64,000 nucleotides of DNA from the NCBI RefSeq assembly GCF_011365745.1, contig NZ_JAAOBY010000001.1, forward strand, positions 62,001 to 126,000, in the 5' to 3' direction. Source of the DNA: Flavobacterium turcicum. GTDB lineage: Bacteria; Bacteroidota; Bacteroidia; Flavobacteriales; Flavobacteriaceae. The notes under the pieces were generated by a model. The model saw only the letters and a list, made by a program, of their open reading frames with translations. It was not told the origin of the DNA and did no database searches. Below, in pieces: positions 8,738-18,622 of the stretch (position 1 is the stretch's first letter; the number at the start of each line of letters is the position of its first letter). Both the position numbers and the translations under genes were made by a program.

Positions 8738-9901
8738 ATGAAATTAACAAAAACCTTCAAAGCTTTTTTTGAAAGCGAAAAATCAGGCGGAATCTTATTA
8801 CTATTTGTCACTTTAGGATCGTTGTTTTTAGCTAATTCTGCCATACAAACCGATTACATTGCATTTTGGGACACACAAATTGGCCATCATTCCATAACCC
8901 ATTGGATTAATGACGGATTGATGACGATTTTCTTTTTACTAATAGGTTTAGAATTAGAACGCGAAATTTACCAAGGAGAGCTATCTGACCTAAAAAATGC
9001 TGCCTTACCTATTTTTGGCGCACTTGGCGGAATGATTGTTCCGGCAGGAATTTTTTTGGCCTTGAATTTTGGAACAATTACCCAAAACGGTGCGGGAATA
9101 CCAATGGCCACTGATATTGCCTTTGCAATAGGGATTTTATCGCTTTTAGGTAACAAAGTACCTACATCGTTAAAAGTATTTTTGACTGCTCTTGCTGTTA
9201 TTGACGACTTAGGTGCCATCATGGTTATTGCTATTTATTATACCGAAAGCATCTCATTTTTAAATCTAGCCATCGCTTTTGGAATTATGGGAGGCTTATT
9301 TATTTTGAACAGAAGAAACGTACATAGTCTTTGGCCGTACCTACTTGGCGGTGCAGGAATGTGGTATTTCATGCTTAACTCTGGTGTACATGCTACAATA
9401 ACTGGCGTTTTGTTGGCATTTGTGATTCCGTTTGGAGATGGCGGCAAAAAGACCATCTCGTACAAATTGCAGCATTTCCTGCACAATCCGGTTGCCTTTT
9501 TCATTTTGCCCTTATTTGCAATAGCCAATACGTGTATCGCCATAAATCCAGATTGGCATGAGGGCTTAACGCAATCAAATACCATCGGAATCATTGCCGG
9601 ATTAGTGATTGGTAAGCCATTAGGAATCTGGTTATTTTCGTTCCTTGCGGTGAGTTTAGGAATTTGTACTTTACCACGAGACTTAAAATGGTCTACTATT
9701 TTGGGCGCTGGAATGCTGGGTGGAATCGGTTTTACGATGTCGATTTTCATTACGCTTTTAGCCTTTAAAAATAATGGCGAAGAAGTAATCACGTACTCTA
9801 AAATTGCCATTTTATTAGCTTCGTTTATGGCGGGAACAATTGGTTTTGTTTGGCTTAAGTTTAATTTGAAAACAAGAAAAACAAAATCTACCACAACTTA
9901 A
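8738..9901 (+). CDS. nhaA: Na+/H+ antiporter NhaA
   Basis: The protein has 387 residues (E. coli NhaA has 388) and about 12 membrane helices. The sodium-binding aspartate pair is D156-D157 in AVIDDLGA. Conserved segments GLELEREIYQGEL and IPMATDIAFA are present, with the IGFTMSIFI motif near the C-terminus. It exports Na+ in exchange for protons across the inner membrane. A lone -7-like TAAATTTG (8680-8687) precedes the start. Its last ~60 bases and the terminator are repeated 1.57 kb downstream. Confidence 0.95.
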   Translation: MKLTKTFKAFFESEKSGGILLLFVTLGSLFLANSAIQTDYIAFWDTQIGHHSITHWINDGLMTIFFLLIGLELEREIYQGELSDLKNAALPIFGALGGMIVPAGIFLALNFGTITQNGAGIPMATDIAFAIGILSLLGNKVPTSLKVFLTALAVIDDLGAIMVIAIYYTESISFLNLAIAFGIMGGLFILNRRNVHSLWPYLLGGAGMWYFMLNSGVHATITGVLLAFVIPFGDGGKKTISYKLQHFLHNPVAFFILPLFAIANTCIAINPDWHEGLTQSNTIGIIAGLVIGKPLGIWLFSFLAVSLGICTLPRDLKWSTILGAGMLGGIGFTMSIFITLLAFKNNGEEVITYSKIAILLASFMAGTIGFVWLKFNLKTRKTKSTTT

Positions 9902-10005
9902 TTGGATTGTCTGATAATAAAAAAAGCCTCGTTTACAAAGTTGTTAATGAGGCTTTTTAGTATTTAGTAGCTTTTGGTTTGCGTTATGGCAAAACTATCT
10001 ATGAA
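9838..10005 (+). repeat. nhaA-tail direct repeat, copy 1 (genuine nhaA end)
   Basis: This ~165-bp segment covers the last ~20 codons of nhaA, its stop, its terminator and ~45 further bases. It is repeated at 11405-11570 with about ten differences counted by eye, including a 2-base and a 1-base indel. The two copies bracket the HisC-like gene. The rest of the gap up to 10206 holds no credible gene. Confidence 0.85.
9919..9958. terminator. nhaA terminator
   Basis: AAAAAGCCTC and GAGGCTTTTT form the stem, with A- and T-runs on the two sides, directly after the nhaA stop. It would work in both directions. Confidence 0.8.
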
Positions 10006-10194
10006 ATCGCGTTTACTCAAGAAGAAAAAACAAAACATGGCAGCAACATTAAAAGCGATAGTTTTTGAAGGACAATAAACTGCGCCACTGCAACTGACAA
10101 CACAAGTCCGATCATTATACTACAGCTAAGCTTATGGTTCGTTCCATTTTTACACACCGCAATTGTAACAAACTGTTTATTTAAAGACCAATTT

Positions 10195-10210
10195 AAAAAA
10201 CAAAACATGG
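10195..10210 (+). repeat. Second half of a 16-bp direct repeat before the HisC-like gene
   Basis: AAAAAACAAAACATGG occurs at 10025-10040 and again at 10195-10210, where its ATG is the start codon of the HisC-like gene. The 170-bp spacing suggests a local duplication of the gene's 5' edge or a recombination scar. Confidence 0.5.
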
Positions 10211-11352
10211 AAACGAACAGAAGACTTTGGTTGAAAAAAATTGGAATTGGAGTTGCTGGTGTTGGACTTACTAACTTCAATTTATTTGCCTCTCCACTTG
10301 AATCAGAAATTTTAATCAATAGTTTTGAAAATGATACTAACTTAATTTTTTTACGTTCAAATGAAAACCCTTATGGTCCATCTCCATTAGCAAGGAAAGC
10401 ATTTTTGGACAATGCGAATATTAGTAACCGATATAATTGGGATGTTGCAACACTTCTTATCTCTGACCTTGCAAAAAAAAATAGTGTTAAAGACGAAAAT
10501 ATATTGTTAGGAGCTGGTTCAACTGAAATTTTAGATTTAGTTGCAAAATTTGTGTCACTAGAGAAAGGACAAGGCTCACCGCAGCGAGGAACTGGCAACG
10601 CAAATTATGTAATTGCAGACCCGAGCTACGATTACTGGACAGTTTCATTAGATAATTTAGGTTTAACGAAAAATAAAGGGCCTCTCACAAGCGACAAGAA
10701 AATTGATTTGAATGCTATGTTGCAAGCTGTAAACCAAAATACTAAACTAGTTTATATCTGTAATCCAAATAACCCAACTGGAACAGTTTGCGAGAGAGAA
10801 GCATTAGTAGAATTTATATCCAAAATTTCACAAAAAACAATTGTATTAATAGATGAGGCTTATTTGGACTTCACTAAACAGCAATCACTTAGTCCTATCG
10901 TCAATGACCACAAAAATATTATTATAACCAAAACATTTTCCAAGATGTATGGATTAGCTGGAGCGAGGATTGGGTATGCAATTGCAGACAAAACAACAAT
11001 TGATGATTTATCAAATATACAATCCAATACTAATAATAGCGTAAGTGTCCTATCAAAACTTGCTGCAATAGCTTCATTGAAAGATGAAAATTTTGTTTCA
11101 AATTGTTATTCCTTAAATGAAAATGTTAGACAATATACTATCAGCGAACTCAAAAAATTAAATTGCGAGTGCATTTCATCCAATACAAATTTCATCTATT
11201 TTTCACTTGCAAAATACGGTAAGGATTATTTCAAGCAATTAGAAGATAATAATATTGAAGGCGGAAAAATATATGAAGAACGAGGTAAATGGACAAGGAT
11301 TACAGTAGGTACAATGGATGAAATGAAAAAATTTATTAAAGCAATACAATAA
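10207..11352 (+). CDS. HisC-like PLP-dependent aminotransferase with Tat-type leader
   Basis: The protein has 381 residues and is a fold-type I aminotransferase of the histidinol-phosphate aminotransferase family: NENPYGPSP (52-60), NPNNPTG (186-192), DEAYLDF (216-222) and the PLP lysine K246 in TKTFSKMYG. Before the enzyme come ~30 residues with a twin-arginine pattern, NRRLWLKK, a hydrophobic stretch and an ASP-like cleavage site, so the product is probably exported folded with its cofactor. A role in histidine synthesis is unlikely for an exported enzyme, and no his genes are near. It sits alone between two copies of the nhaA tail, which indicates later acquisition. Confidence 0.85.
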   Translation: METNRRLWLKKIGIGVAGVGLTNFNLFASPLESEILINSFENDTNLIFLRSNENPYGPSPLARKAFLDNANISNRYNWDVATLLISDLAKKNSVKDENILLGAGSTEILDLVAKFVSLEKGQGSPQRGTGNANYVIADPSYDYWTVSLDNLGLTKNKGPLTSDKKIDLNAMLQAVNQNTKLVYICNPNNPTGTVCEREALVEFISKISQKTIVLIDEAYLDFTKQQSLSPIVNDHKNIIITKTFSKMYGLAGARIGYAIADKTTIDDLSNIQSNTNNSVSVLSKLAAIASLKDENFVSNCYSLNENVRQYTISELKKLNCECISSNTNFIYFSLAKYGKDYFKQLEDNNIEGGKIYEERGKWTRITVGTMDEMKKFIKAIQ

Positions 11353-11404
11353 CAAACTGCTACCAAATCAATCAATAAGTAATTTGAGTTTAAGCTTAAA
11401 TTAA

Positions 11405-11570
11405 AATTGGTTTTGTGGCTTAGGTTTAATTTGAAAACAAGAAAAACAAAATCTACCACAACTTAATTGGATTGTCTGATAATAAAAAAAGCCTCGTTTA
11501 CAAATTGTGAACGAGGCTTTTTAGTATTTAGTAGCGTTTGGTTTGTGTTATGGCAAAACTATTTATGGAA
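11405..11570 (+). repeat. nhaA-tail direct repeat, copy 2 (includes a terminator)
   Basis: This is a second, slightly diverged copy of the nhaA 3' end. The nhaA-derived part is frameshifted by a 2-base deletion (GTGGCTTAGG versus GTTTGGCTTAAG) and codes for nothing. It retains the terminator hairpin at 11486-11525, in which GCCTCGTT pairs with AACGAGGC. That hairpin now separates the HisC-like gene from the convergent proC. Confidence 0.85.
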
Positions 11571-11614
11571 TTTTATGGTCTCAAACCCATAAAAAGAACT
11601 CACATTGAACTCCA

Positions 11615-12391
11615 CTACCCCTTAATCTGCTTAAGAGAAGTTTTTATTCCTCGAATTAATGACGAACTAAAACCGTGCATTTCCATTTCGTTTAAGCCAG
11701 CAATAGTACAACCTTGCGGCGTGGTCACACGATCAATTAATTGTTCGGGATGGATTTTTTCTTCGAGAAGCATTTCGGCAGCTCCCTTTACCGTTTGAGC
11801 AGAAATGGCCAATGCCGTTTGCCAATCGAAACCAATTTCGATTCCAGCTTGCATTGAGGCGCGAATGTAGCGCAGGGCAAAAGCTGTTCCGCTCGCTGCT
11901 AGCACAGTGGCTGCATCCATCAACTTCTCGTCAATAATCGGTGCGGTACCCAAACTTTCGAATAGAGCAACTACCTCTTGAGCCAATTCTTTATGGGCTT
12001 CATGAAATGCAATACATGTTGCCGATGCACCAAATTGTGCGGCAATATTAGGCATGATGCGAACCGCATAGTTATTGGCGCCAATTTTAGATTGCAAATT
12101 TTCAATAGACAATCCGCTTACTGCCGATGCAATGATTTTATTGGAGATTTGTGGTAGAATTTCGGCCAAAACGGTATCTACCTGATAGGGTTTAATGGTG
12201 AGTATAATTACGTCAGCCTCTTGAATTCCGAGAATGTTATTCGTTGTTACTGTTGCCCCTAATTTTTCGAGATAAAGAATACTTGAAATGTTGCGTCGTG
12301 TAATGGTTACCTGATGTTGTGTAGCAAATTTAGCCAAACCGAGTGCGATAGAAACGCCAAGGTTTCCTCCGCCAATAATGTGTACTTTCAT
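11615..12391 (-). CDS. proC: Pyrroline-5-carboxylate reductase
   Basis: The protein has 258 residues. It reduces 1-pyrroline-5-carboxylate to proline with NAD(P)H in the cytoplasm. The N-terminal Rossmann motif is HIIGGGNLGVSIALGL. The central RIMPNIAAQFG and the C-terminal family signature VTTPQGCTIAGLNEMEMHG are clear. The length is slightly short but normal for Bacteroidota. It is transcribed alone towards the duplicated terminator. Confidence 0.95.
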   Translation of the reverse strand: MKVHIIGGGNLGVSIALGLAKFATQHQVTITRRNISSILYLEKLGATVTTNNILGIQEADVIILTIKPYQVDTVLAEILPQISNKIIASAVSGLSIENLQSKIGANNYAVRIMPNIAAQFGASATCIAFHEAHKELAQEVVALFESLGTAPIIDEKLMDAATVLAASGTAFALRYIRASMQAGIEIGFDWQTALAISAQTVKGAAEMLLEEKIHPEQLIDRVTTPQGCTIAGLNEMEMHGFSSSLIRGIKTSLKQIKG

Positions 12392-12519
12392 GCGTTGTAG
12401 TTTTTTGCCCTTTCCTTTGTATTTAAAACAAAATCAATAAGGCAAGTAGTTAGTTTTAGTTTAGTTTTCTCAAAAATAGCTAAAACAGCAACACAAACCA
12501 CAAACTCCATAAATGAAAA

Positions 12520-12579
12520 AGCCAAAAATGAAATCAATTTGAACCAAACTAGTGGTATAAAAAGATTTCACTTTTGGCT
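12520..12579 (-). terminator. Hairpin after mgtE
   Basis: AGCCAAAAATGAAATC (12520-12535) pairs with GATTTCACTTTTGGCT (12564-12579) with one mismatch. It lies downstream of the mgtE stop on the minus strand and probably ends the serS-mgtE transcript. The loop is long (28 bases), so it may be a repeat remnant. Confidence 0.5.
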
Positions 12580-12610
12580 GAATGATAATATTCAAATCTA
12601 TTTTAAGAGG

Positions 12611-13963
12611 CTAAAACCCTAAGATCAATCGTGCTATTGAAAAGTATATTAAAATACCACAAATGTCGTTACTCGTTGTTATAAAAGGTCCAGTAGCCAA
12701 AGCAGGGTCAATTCCGAATTTATCCAACAACAATGGTATAGACGTACCAATTAATGACGCAATTATGATTACTGCAATCAAAGCGGTAGTGACAATAATC
12801 CCGATAATCATTTCTACATTCAGTAAAAAATGACTTCCTACAAATAAAATGGTAGCTAAGATAACTCCATTTAATAAGCTTAGGGAAACCTCTTTAATGA
12901 GTCGGTTAAAAACGGAACCACTTAACGTATTATTAGCCAAACCTTGCACAATAATAGCTGATGATTGCACACCAACATTGCCCGCCATTGCAGCAATAAG
13001 CGGCGTAAAAAAGAACAAATTACCGTGTTGCAACATTGCACCTTCAAAAAGTCCAAGAACTTTAACCGAAACAAAACCTCCTAATAGTGCCAAGACCAAC
13101 CAAGGCAAACGTGCTTTGGTATGTTCGTAAATGCTATCATCGGCTTCAACATCTTGCGAGATACCAGCTGCTAATTGGTAATCCTCATCGGCTTCGTCCT
13201 TGATTACGTCAACGATATCATCAATAGTGATTCGGCCTACGAGGCGACCTAATTCATCTACTACCGGAATAGCCTCTAAATCGTATTTTTGCATGATACG
13301 CGCTACCTCAACATCTTCTGTATCTACTTTTACCGAGTTTAATTTTCGGATATACACATCATTAATTGGCGTTCTAGACGAAGTAGTCAACAAATCTTTT
13401 AGTGATAAGCGCCCTTTTAGCCTGTCCTCATCATCTACCACGTAAATGGAGTGTACTCTGGAAATATTTTCAGCTTGAATGCGCATTTCTTTTACACAAG
13501 TGAGTACGTTCCAATTTTCATTGACCTTAACCAACTCCTTGTGCATGATTCCACCCGCAGTATCCTCGTCATAACGCAACAAGTCAACAATATCTTTGGC
13601 GTGTTCTACGTCTTGAAGTTCAGATATTACCTCTGCTTTCAAATCTTGCGAAAGCTCGGCGATAATATCCGCCGCATCATTCGTTTCAAGTTCATCTAAC
13701 TCCTCAGCGATTTCCTTTGGCGAAAGCCTACTTAAGATATTTTCACGCAAGTCATCCTCGAGTTCCAAAAGGATCTCGGCCGTTTTCTCACTATCTAAAA
13801 CTTTAAAGATATAGGTAGCTTCATTAAAGTCTAATTCATCCAGAATTTCAGCAATATCAGCATGGTGCATGTCATTCAACAAGACCTCCAATTGCTGGTC
13901 GTTTTTGTTTTGAATGAGTTGCTCTAATTCATGAATTAATACTTTGCTGATTTTAAATTCCAT
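12611..13963 (-). CDS. mgtE: Magnesium transporter MgtE
   Basis: The protein has 450 residues in the usual order: an acidic helical MgtE-N domain (~30-130), two CBS domains (~135-255) that sense Mg2+, a linking helix and five membrane helices (~280-450). The pore-region sequences [16 protein letters not shown] and [12 protein letters not shown] are typical. It is an inner-membrane Mg2+ channel gated by cytoplasmic Mg2+. Its start overlaps the end of rsmA by 11 bases, so it is co-transcribed and probably translationally coupled. Confidence 0.95.
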   Translation of the reverse strand: MEFKISKVLIHELEQLIQNKNDQQLEVLLNDMHHADIAEILDELDFNEATYIFKVLDSEKTAEILLELEDDLRENILSRLSPKEIAEELDELETNDAADIIAELSQDLKAEVISELQDVEHAKDIVDLLRYDEDTAGGIMHKELVKVNENWNVLTCVKEMRIQAENISRVHSIYVVDDEDRLKGRLSLKDLLTTSSRTPINDVYIRKLNSVKVDTEDVEVARIMQKYDLEAIPVVDELGRLVGRITIDDIVDVIKDEADEDYQLAAGISQDVEADDSIYEHTKARLPWLVLALLGGFVSVKVLGLFEGAMLQHGNLFFFTPLIAAMAGNVGVQSSAIIVQGLANNTLSGSVFNRLIKEVSLSLLNGVILATILFVGSHFLLNVEMIIGIIVTTALIAVIIIASLIGTSIPLLLDKFGIDPALATGPFITTSNDICGILIYFSIARLILGF

Positions 13964-14732
13964 CGGCTTCTATTTTTTGGGTGAGGGCAATAAATTGAGC
14001 TACATTAAGCTGCTCTGGTCGTTTGTTGAATATTTCATCTTCACGCAAAGCATCAGTCAAATTCAACGTTTTCAAACTATTTCTTAAGGTTTTACGTCGC
14101 TGTTGAAAAGCAGTTTTTACTACGGTAAAAAATAATTTTTCGCTGCAAGGCAAACTGTAATCTTCTTTTCGGCGCAAGCGCAACACACCCGATTTTACTT
14201 TTGGCGGCGGATTAAACACATTTTCATCTACTGTAAAAAGGTATTCGGCGTCATAAAAAGCTTGTACCAATACTGATAAAATTCCGTAAGCCTTAGAACC
14301 TTCTTTTTCGCAAATTCGCTCGGCTACTTCTTTTTGAAACATTCCTGCAAACTCCGGAATTTGATCTCTAAACTCCAGCGTTCTAAATACAATTTGAGTC
14401 GAAATATTGTACGGGAAATTACCAATAATTGCAAACTGTTTTCCTTCAAATATCTCGTTGATATTGTATTTTAAAAAGTCTTGCGAAATGATTTTATCTT
14501 TCAATTTTGGATATTTTGCATCCAAATACGTCACAGATTCTGCATCAATTTCGATCACGTAAGTTGTAATGGGCTTGTCCAGTAGGTATTTCGTTAACAC
14601 ACCCATTCCAGGTCCAATCTCTAAAACATCATCATATCCTTGTAAATTCAAGGTATCGGCTATATCTTTTGCAATACTTTCGTCTTTTAAAAAGTGTTGT
14701 CCTAAGTGCTTTTTGGCGGTAACTTTTTCCAT
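13953..14732 (-). CDS. rsmA: 16S rRNA (adenine1518/1519-N6) dimethyltransferase
   Basis: The protein has 259 residues. It dimethylates two adjacent adenines in the 3'-terminal hairpin of 16S rRNA during ribosome assembly. SAM-binding motif I is [16 protein letters not shown], and motif IV is [10 protein letters not shown] (the family's N-(L/F)-P-Y). The N-terminal [11 protein letters not shown] is diagnostic for KsgA/RsmA. It is the fourth gene of the serS-TPR-DUF4286-rsmA-mgtE run, a gene order I associate with Flavobacteriaceae. Confidence 0.96.
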   Translation of the reverse strand: MEKVTAKKHLGQHFLKDESIAKDIADTLNLQGYDDVLEIGPGMGVLTKYLLDKPITTYVIEIDAESVTYLDAKYPKLKDKIISQDFLKYNINEIFEGKQFAIIGNFPYNISTQIVFRTLEFRDQIPEFAGMFQKEVAERICEKEGSKAYGILSVLVQAFYDAEYLFTVDENVFNPPPKVKSGVLRLRRKEDYSLPCSEKLFFTVVKTAFQQRRKTLRNSLKTLNLTDALREDEIFNKRPEQLNVAQFIALTQKIEADGI

Positions 14733-14870
14733 AATTCTTGTTTTGCCTCAATGGCACATAGGCACAAAGCCTACTTCTATTATTTTAAAATTGAAAATAA
14801 TTGCATACTACTTTAATGAAATGCTTTCTTTAGCTCTTTAAAACAGTACTATTTATCTTCTTTTGATGAA

Positions 14871-15182
14871 CTAATAATCTGCTATTAGTTGCAATTCGGT
14901 TCTAAAAGCGAGCATTTTGTCTCCAAAAAGCTTGGCTCCTTCGGCTCTCATTGCAGGAGCATCTTCTTGATAATAACTTTCGAGTGTAGCTTTACTATCT
15001 GTGGTATATTGCACAGAATAAGTTACACCGCCCATTTCTTCTTCGACTAATACGCGTACCATTCGTGCTGCGGTGAATTTTCCCGTTGCTAGCATTTCAG
15101 GTATGTGTTTGTGCTGCATCCAGATCATCCATTGGTCGTGTACGCTTTCGTGTATGTTTGTGGTAACGTTGTATAGTATCAT
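14871..15182 (-). CDS. DUF4286 family protein
   Basis: The protein has 103 residues and no signal peptide or membrane segment. It begins MILYNVTTNIHESVHDQWM and matches the DUF4286 family, small cytoplasmic proteins with a ferredoxin-like alpha/beta pattern and unknown function, conserved in Bacteroidota. It lies between the TPR gene and rsmA on the same strand, with gaps of ~120-140 bases, and probably shares their transcript. Confidence 0.88.
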   Translation of the reverse strand: MILYNVTTNIHESVHDQWMIWMQHKHIPEMLATGKFTAARMVRVLVEEEMGGVTYSVQYTTDSKATLESYYQEDAPAMRAEGAKLFGDKMLAFRTELQLIADY

Positions 15183-15298
15183 AAAATCACCTTTTCCCTG
15201 AATGGGTCATCTATAAAGGTCAATAGGTTTAAAAGTGTTTAATAAATCTGTTTTAAATGCGCTTTTAATTGTGCATTATGAAAAGAGGTCATTGTGAA

Positions 15299-17083
15299 TT
15301 AAGGATTCAAAGTATCGCCTCGCAACTGCCTAAATTTGTTTCGCGCCTCTACAAAATAAATACTGTCTTCGTGTTCAAATAGTATTTTTTCATAAAGCGG
15401 TTTTGCCTTTTCAGGAACCGTTTGCTTGTTGTAAATCTCTGCCGAAAAAAACAGTGCTTCATCAACGTAAATCCCATCCTTATGCTGTGTAATTATGGCT
15501 TGATATTGGTTTAAAGCTTGTTCGTAATTGGCTTTCTTTTCATACAATTTGCCCAATCGTAGCAAGGTTACCGCTTCTATTTCAGCCCCTTTGTGCTTTT
15601 TTAATATTTCTAAAAAATGGGTTATGGCTTCCTCATCTCTATTTTGATAAACCAGATAATCGCCTTTGGCAAAATCTTTTAAAGCGGTTTGGGTAGAATC
15701 AGCCACCGTATTGTCATTAATCAACAAAAAATACTCTAGCGCATCATTTGCTATTAATTGTGTATTGGCAGCTTTTAACTCTTTGAACTGCTTTAATGCC
15801 CATGAAAAATCAGTTTTAAAATAACTGGTTTTAGCAGCTTTTAGACTAGCTTCGTGTGCCAAAACATCATTTTTTATATCCAATTCAATTTGCGAATAAT
15901 AAATTAAGGCTTGATTGAATTTCTCTTCGTACAAAAAAATATCGGCCAGTTCCATTTTGGCTTTAGCTTTATCAAATTCATTCAAAGGCATTTCTAATGC
16001 TCGCTTAACTATTGTTTTCCCTTCTTCGGGATTTTTTAAATTAAAGGCTGTAAAATGTGCCTGAGCGAGTTGTAATTCTAAAGTTTGTGGTACGATCCCA
16101 AATTGCTGCACAAGTGTTTCCAATTTCAGTTTTATTGCCGCCAAGTCTGCTGCATTGGCCTTTTCTATTTTTAACTGAATCAAATAGGTTTCAACTTGTA
16201 ACACTAAATCCTTGTCTTGTGTATTCTCTAGCACAAAAGTTAAAATCTCTTGAGCTGTTTCGTCGCGCTCTTCTTGAATGGCCAACTGTCCTAAATTTAC
16301 AATAGCATTTAACGACTCCGGATTTCGTTTATAAATGGCTTTTTCTTGAATGAAAGCTTTGTCAAATTCCTTTTGTTGTACATAAAACCAACTCAAATAA
16401 TGATTCCAAAACAAATCTTGATTCTTTTGTGTTCTTAGAATTAATGCTTTTCGCAGAAGCTGATTAAAAGAATCATCCCCTTCATCAGCCATAAAACGAA
16501 CAAATTGATTTTGAATTCGAATAGAATTTTGTGGATTAGCAAAAGCTTCATCTAAAAGCGTGGTTACCATCATCTCTAAATTTGCCATTTGCCCATAAAG
16601 CAAACCAATTTGATAGCTAAAATTAAAATTTTGATCTGATTTTGTAGCCGATTGATAGCATTGTAAAGCATAATCGAGCAGTACTTTTTTCTCAAAAGCA
16701 TTGGCAATACCGTACACTTCATTCGGGTTTTTTTTGACTTTTTCTACCGCTTGATTGTAGTATTCTTTTGCTTTAGCGTCATTTTTTTGAAGCTGAAAAT
16801 TATAGCCTAATTCTACCACCAAATAGCCTTGTGGATATTTGCTCAATCGCTGTTGAATGGCCTTATCTGCTGCATCATATTGCTGTAACTGCTGCATACA
16901 TTCTACCGTGCGCAAAAAATATTGACTGTTTTGAGGTGCTTCTTTAAGGAGCTCTTCGAAACTTATTTTTGCCTTTTCAAAATCGCCTTTGTCAAAATAA
17001 TACTGAGCTAGTTGGTCGTTTTGAGAAAACACCACTAGCGAGCATGACAAAAAGAGATATAGAAAAAGCTTTTTCATTTTCAA
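15299..17083 (-). CDS. Secreted or periplasmic tetratricopeptide-repeat protein
   Basis: The protein has 594 residues. A signal peptide (residues 1-~21, ending FSQ) is followed by TPR-like helical repeats throughout, for example YYFDKGDFEKAKISFEELLK and LYEKKANYEQALNQYQAIIT. No catalytic motif is seen. Such proteins act as scaffolds in the periplasm or at the outer membrane. It follows serS by ~70 bases. An alternative start two codons in (third residue, also Met) would not change the leader. Confidence 0.88.
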   Translation of the reverse strand: MKMKKLFLYLFLSCSLVVFSQNDQLAQYYFDKGDFEKAKISFEELLKEAPQNSQYFLRTVECMQQLQQYDAADKAIQQRLSKYPQGYLVVELGYNFQLQKNDAKAKEYYNQAVEKVKKNPNEVYGIANAFEKKVLLDYALQCYQSATKSDQNFNFSYQIGLLYGQMANLEMMVTTLLDEAFANPQNSIRIQNQFVRFMADEGDDSFNQLLRKALILRTQKNQDLFWNHYLSWFYVQQKEFDKAFIQEKAIYKRNPESLNAIVNLGQLAIQEERDETAQEILTFVLENTQDKDLVLQVETYLIQLKIEKANAADLAAIKLKLETLVQQFGIVPQTLELQLAQAHFTAFNLKNPEEGKTIVKRALEMPLNEFDKAKAKMELADIFLYEEKFNQALIYYSQIELDIKNDVLAHEASLKAAKTSYFKTDFSWALKQFKELKAANTQLIANDALEYFLLINDNTVADSTQTALKDFAKGDYLVYQNRDEEAITHFLEILKKHKGAEIEAVTLLRLGKLYEKKANYEQALNQYQAIITQHKDGIYVDEALFFSAEIYNKQTVPEKAKPLYEKILFEHEDSIYFVEARNKFRQLRGDTLNP

Positions 17084-17155
17084 TATTCGGTATTAGTTGC
17101 AGTTACCGTTTTCAGCAACAGTGTAAAATTACTGTGGCTGAAAACTGCAAATTGC

Positions 17156-18427
17156 TTAATCTATAATATCAAATCCACAATACGGACGCAATACTTCTGG
17201 AATTACAATTCCTTCTGGAGTTTGATAATTTTCTAAAATCCCAGCTAGTACTCGTGGCAAAGCCAAAGCACTTCCGTTCAAAGTATGAGCCAATTGGTTT
17301 TTTCCATCTTTGTCTTTGAAACGCAATTTCAAACGATTGGCTTGAAAGGTTTCAAAATTAGATACTGAACTAATTTCTAACCAACGGTCTTGTGCCGTAG
17401 AAAAAACTTCAAAATCATACGTTAATGCTGATGTAAAGCCCATGTCGCCTCCACAAAGACGCAACACGCGGTATGGTAATTTTAAGTCTCTCAAAATATC
17501 CTTAACATGCTCAACCATGCCATCAAGCGCTTCGTAAGACTTATCAGGATGCTCAACGCGTACAATTTCTACTTTATCAAACTGATGCAAACGGTTTAAC
17601 CCGCGCACGTGCGCTCCGTATGACCCTGCTTCACGACGGAAACAAGGTGTGTAAGCTGTTGTTAAAACAGGTAATTCGTTTTCGTTCAGGATTACATCGC
17701 GAAACAAATTGGTTACAGGAACCTCAGCTGTTGGAATCAAGTACAAATCATCGGTTTTGTCGTGGTACATTTGCCCTTCTTTGTCAGGCAACTGTCCTGT
17801 TCCGTAGGCCGAAGCTTCATTTACCATATGTGGCACCTGCACTTCATTGTAACCTGCTGCTGTATTTTTATCTAGGAAATAATTAATCAAGGCGCGTTGC
17901 AAACGAGCTCCTTTGCCTTTGTAAACTGGGAAACCCGCACCGGTGATTTTAACACCCAATTCAAAATCGATGATGTCGTATTTTTTTACCAATTCCCAGT
18001 GAGGCAAAGCGCCTTTGTGTAATAAGGGCACAGTACCTTCTTCAAAAACATTTAGGTTTTCTTCGGGTGTTTTACCTTCTGGAACAATCGCTGCAGGAAG
18101 GTTTGGTAGCGTATATAGTTTTTCAAGTAATTCGGCTGCTAAAGCATCGGCAGTTTCAGCTAATTTTTTACTTTTTTCTTTGTTAGCTACTGTTTTTTCT
18201 TTCAAGATCGAAGCTTTGGCCTTGTCGCCTGCTTTCATGAGTTCACCAATATCTTTCGCTAATTTATTAGATTCGGACAAAATGGTATCCAGTTCTACCT
18301 GAGTTGCACGACGGTTTTCGTCCAATTGTATCACCTCTTCCACTACACTTTTGGCATCCATATTTCTTTTTGCCAAAGCTTGGATTACCTTTTCTTGATT
18401 CTCTCTAATAAATGCGATTTGTAACAT
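17156..18427 (-). CDS. serS: Serine--tRNA ligase
   Basis: The protein has 423 residues, standard for bacterial SerRS. The N-terminal ~100 residues form the long antiparallel coiled-coil arm that grips the tRNA variable arm. The class II core shows motif 2, FRREAGSYGAHVRGLNRLHQF, and motif 3, NGSALALPRVLAGILENYQ. It charges tRNA-Ser, and also tRNA-Sec where present, in the cytoplasm. It is the first gene of the minus-strand run that ends with mgtE. Confidence 0.97.
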   Translation of the reverse strand: MLQIAFIRENQEKVIQALAKRNMDAKSVVEEVIQLDENRRATQVELDTILSESNKLAKDIGELMKAGDKAKASILKEKTVANKEKSKKLAETADALAAELLEKLYTLPNLPAAIVPEGKTPEENLNVFEEGTVPLLHKGALPHWELVKKYDIIDFELGVKITGAGFPVYKGKGARLQRALINYFLDKNTAAGYNEVQVPHMVNEASAYGTGQLPDKEGQMYHDKTDDLYLIPTAEVPVTNLFRDVILNENELPVLTTAYTPCFRREAGSYGAHVRGLNRLHQFDKVEIVRVEHPDKSYEALDGMVEHVKDILRDLKLPYRVLRLCGGDMGFTSALTYDFEVFSTAQDRWLEISSVSNFETFQANRLKLRFKDKDGKNQLAHTLNGSALALPRVLAGILENYQTPEGIVIPEVLRPYCGFDIID

Positions 18428-18622
18428 AGCTTAATTTTTTTGCGCTAAATGGTATAATAATGGTAGCAAATTTAAGGAAATGTTTGGTAAGATTGGGACA
18501 AAGTTTTTGGGGAAAAGCTATTTCACGAAGATTCACAAAACAACCACTAAGATTCATCAAGTTTTTTTGAAAAATCTTTGCGCTGCTCTGTGTTTTTCTT
18601 GGTGTGTCTTTGCGAAATAACG

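Noticed and set aside
9238..9894. 218-codon open frame antisense to nhaA
   Set aside because: It is fully inside nhaA on the other strand, has no family resemblance, and results from nhaA codon composition.
10207..11352. Role of the HisC-like enzyme in histidine synthesis
   Set aside because: No his genes are nearby and the leader predicts export, so a biosynthetic role in the cytoplasm is unlikely.
10166..11359. Integron gene cassette, suggested by TAACAAACTG on both sides of the HisC-like gene
   Set aside because: No full attC-type hairpin with paired core sites could be traced, and a 10-bp match in AT-rich DNA may be chance.
9838..11570. Insertion sequence or composite transposon
   Set aside because: No transposase gene and no terminal inverted repeats are present; the flanking repeats are host nhaA sequence.
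11538..11798. 86-codon frame next to proC
   Set aside because: It overlaps proC antisense and begins inside the duplicated nhaA tail; no motif supports it.
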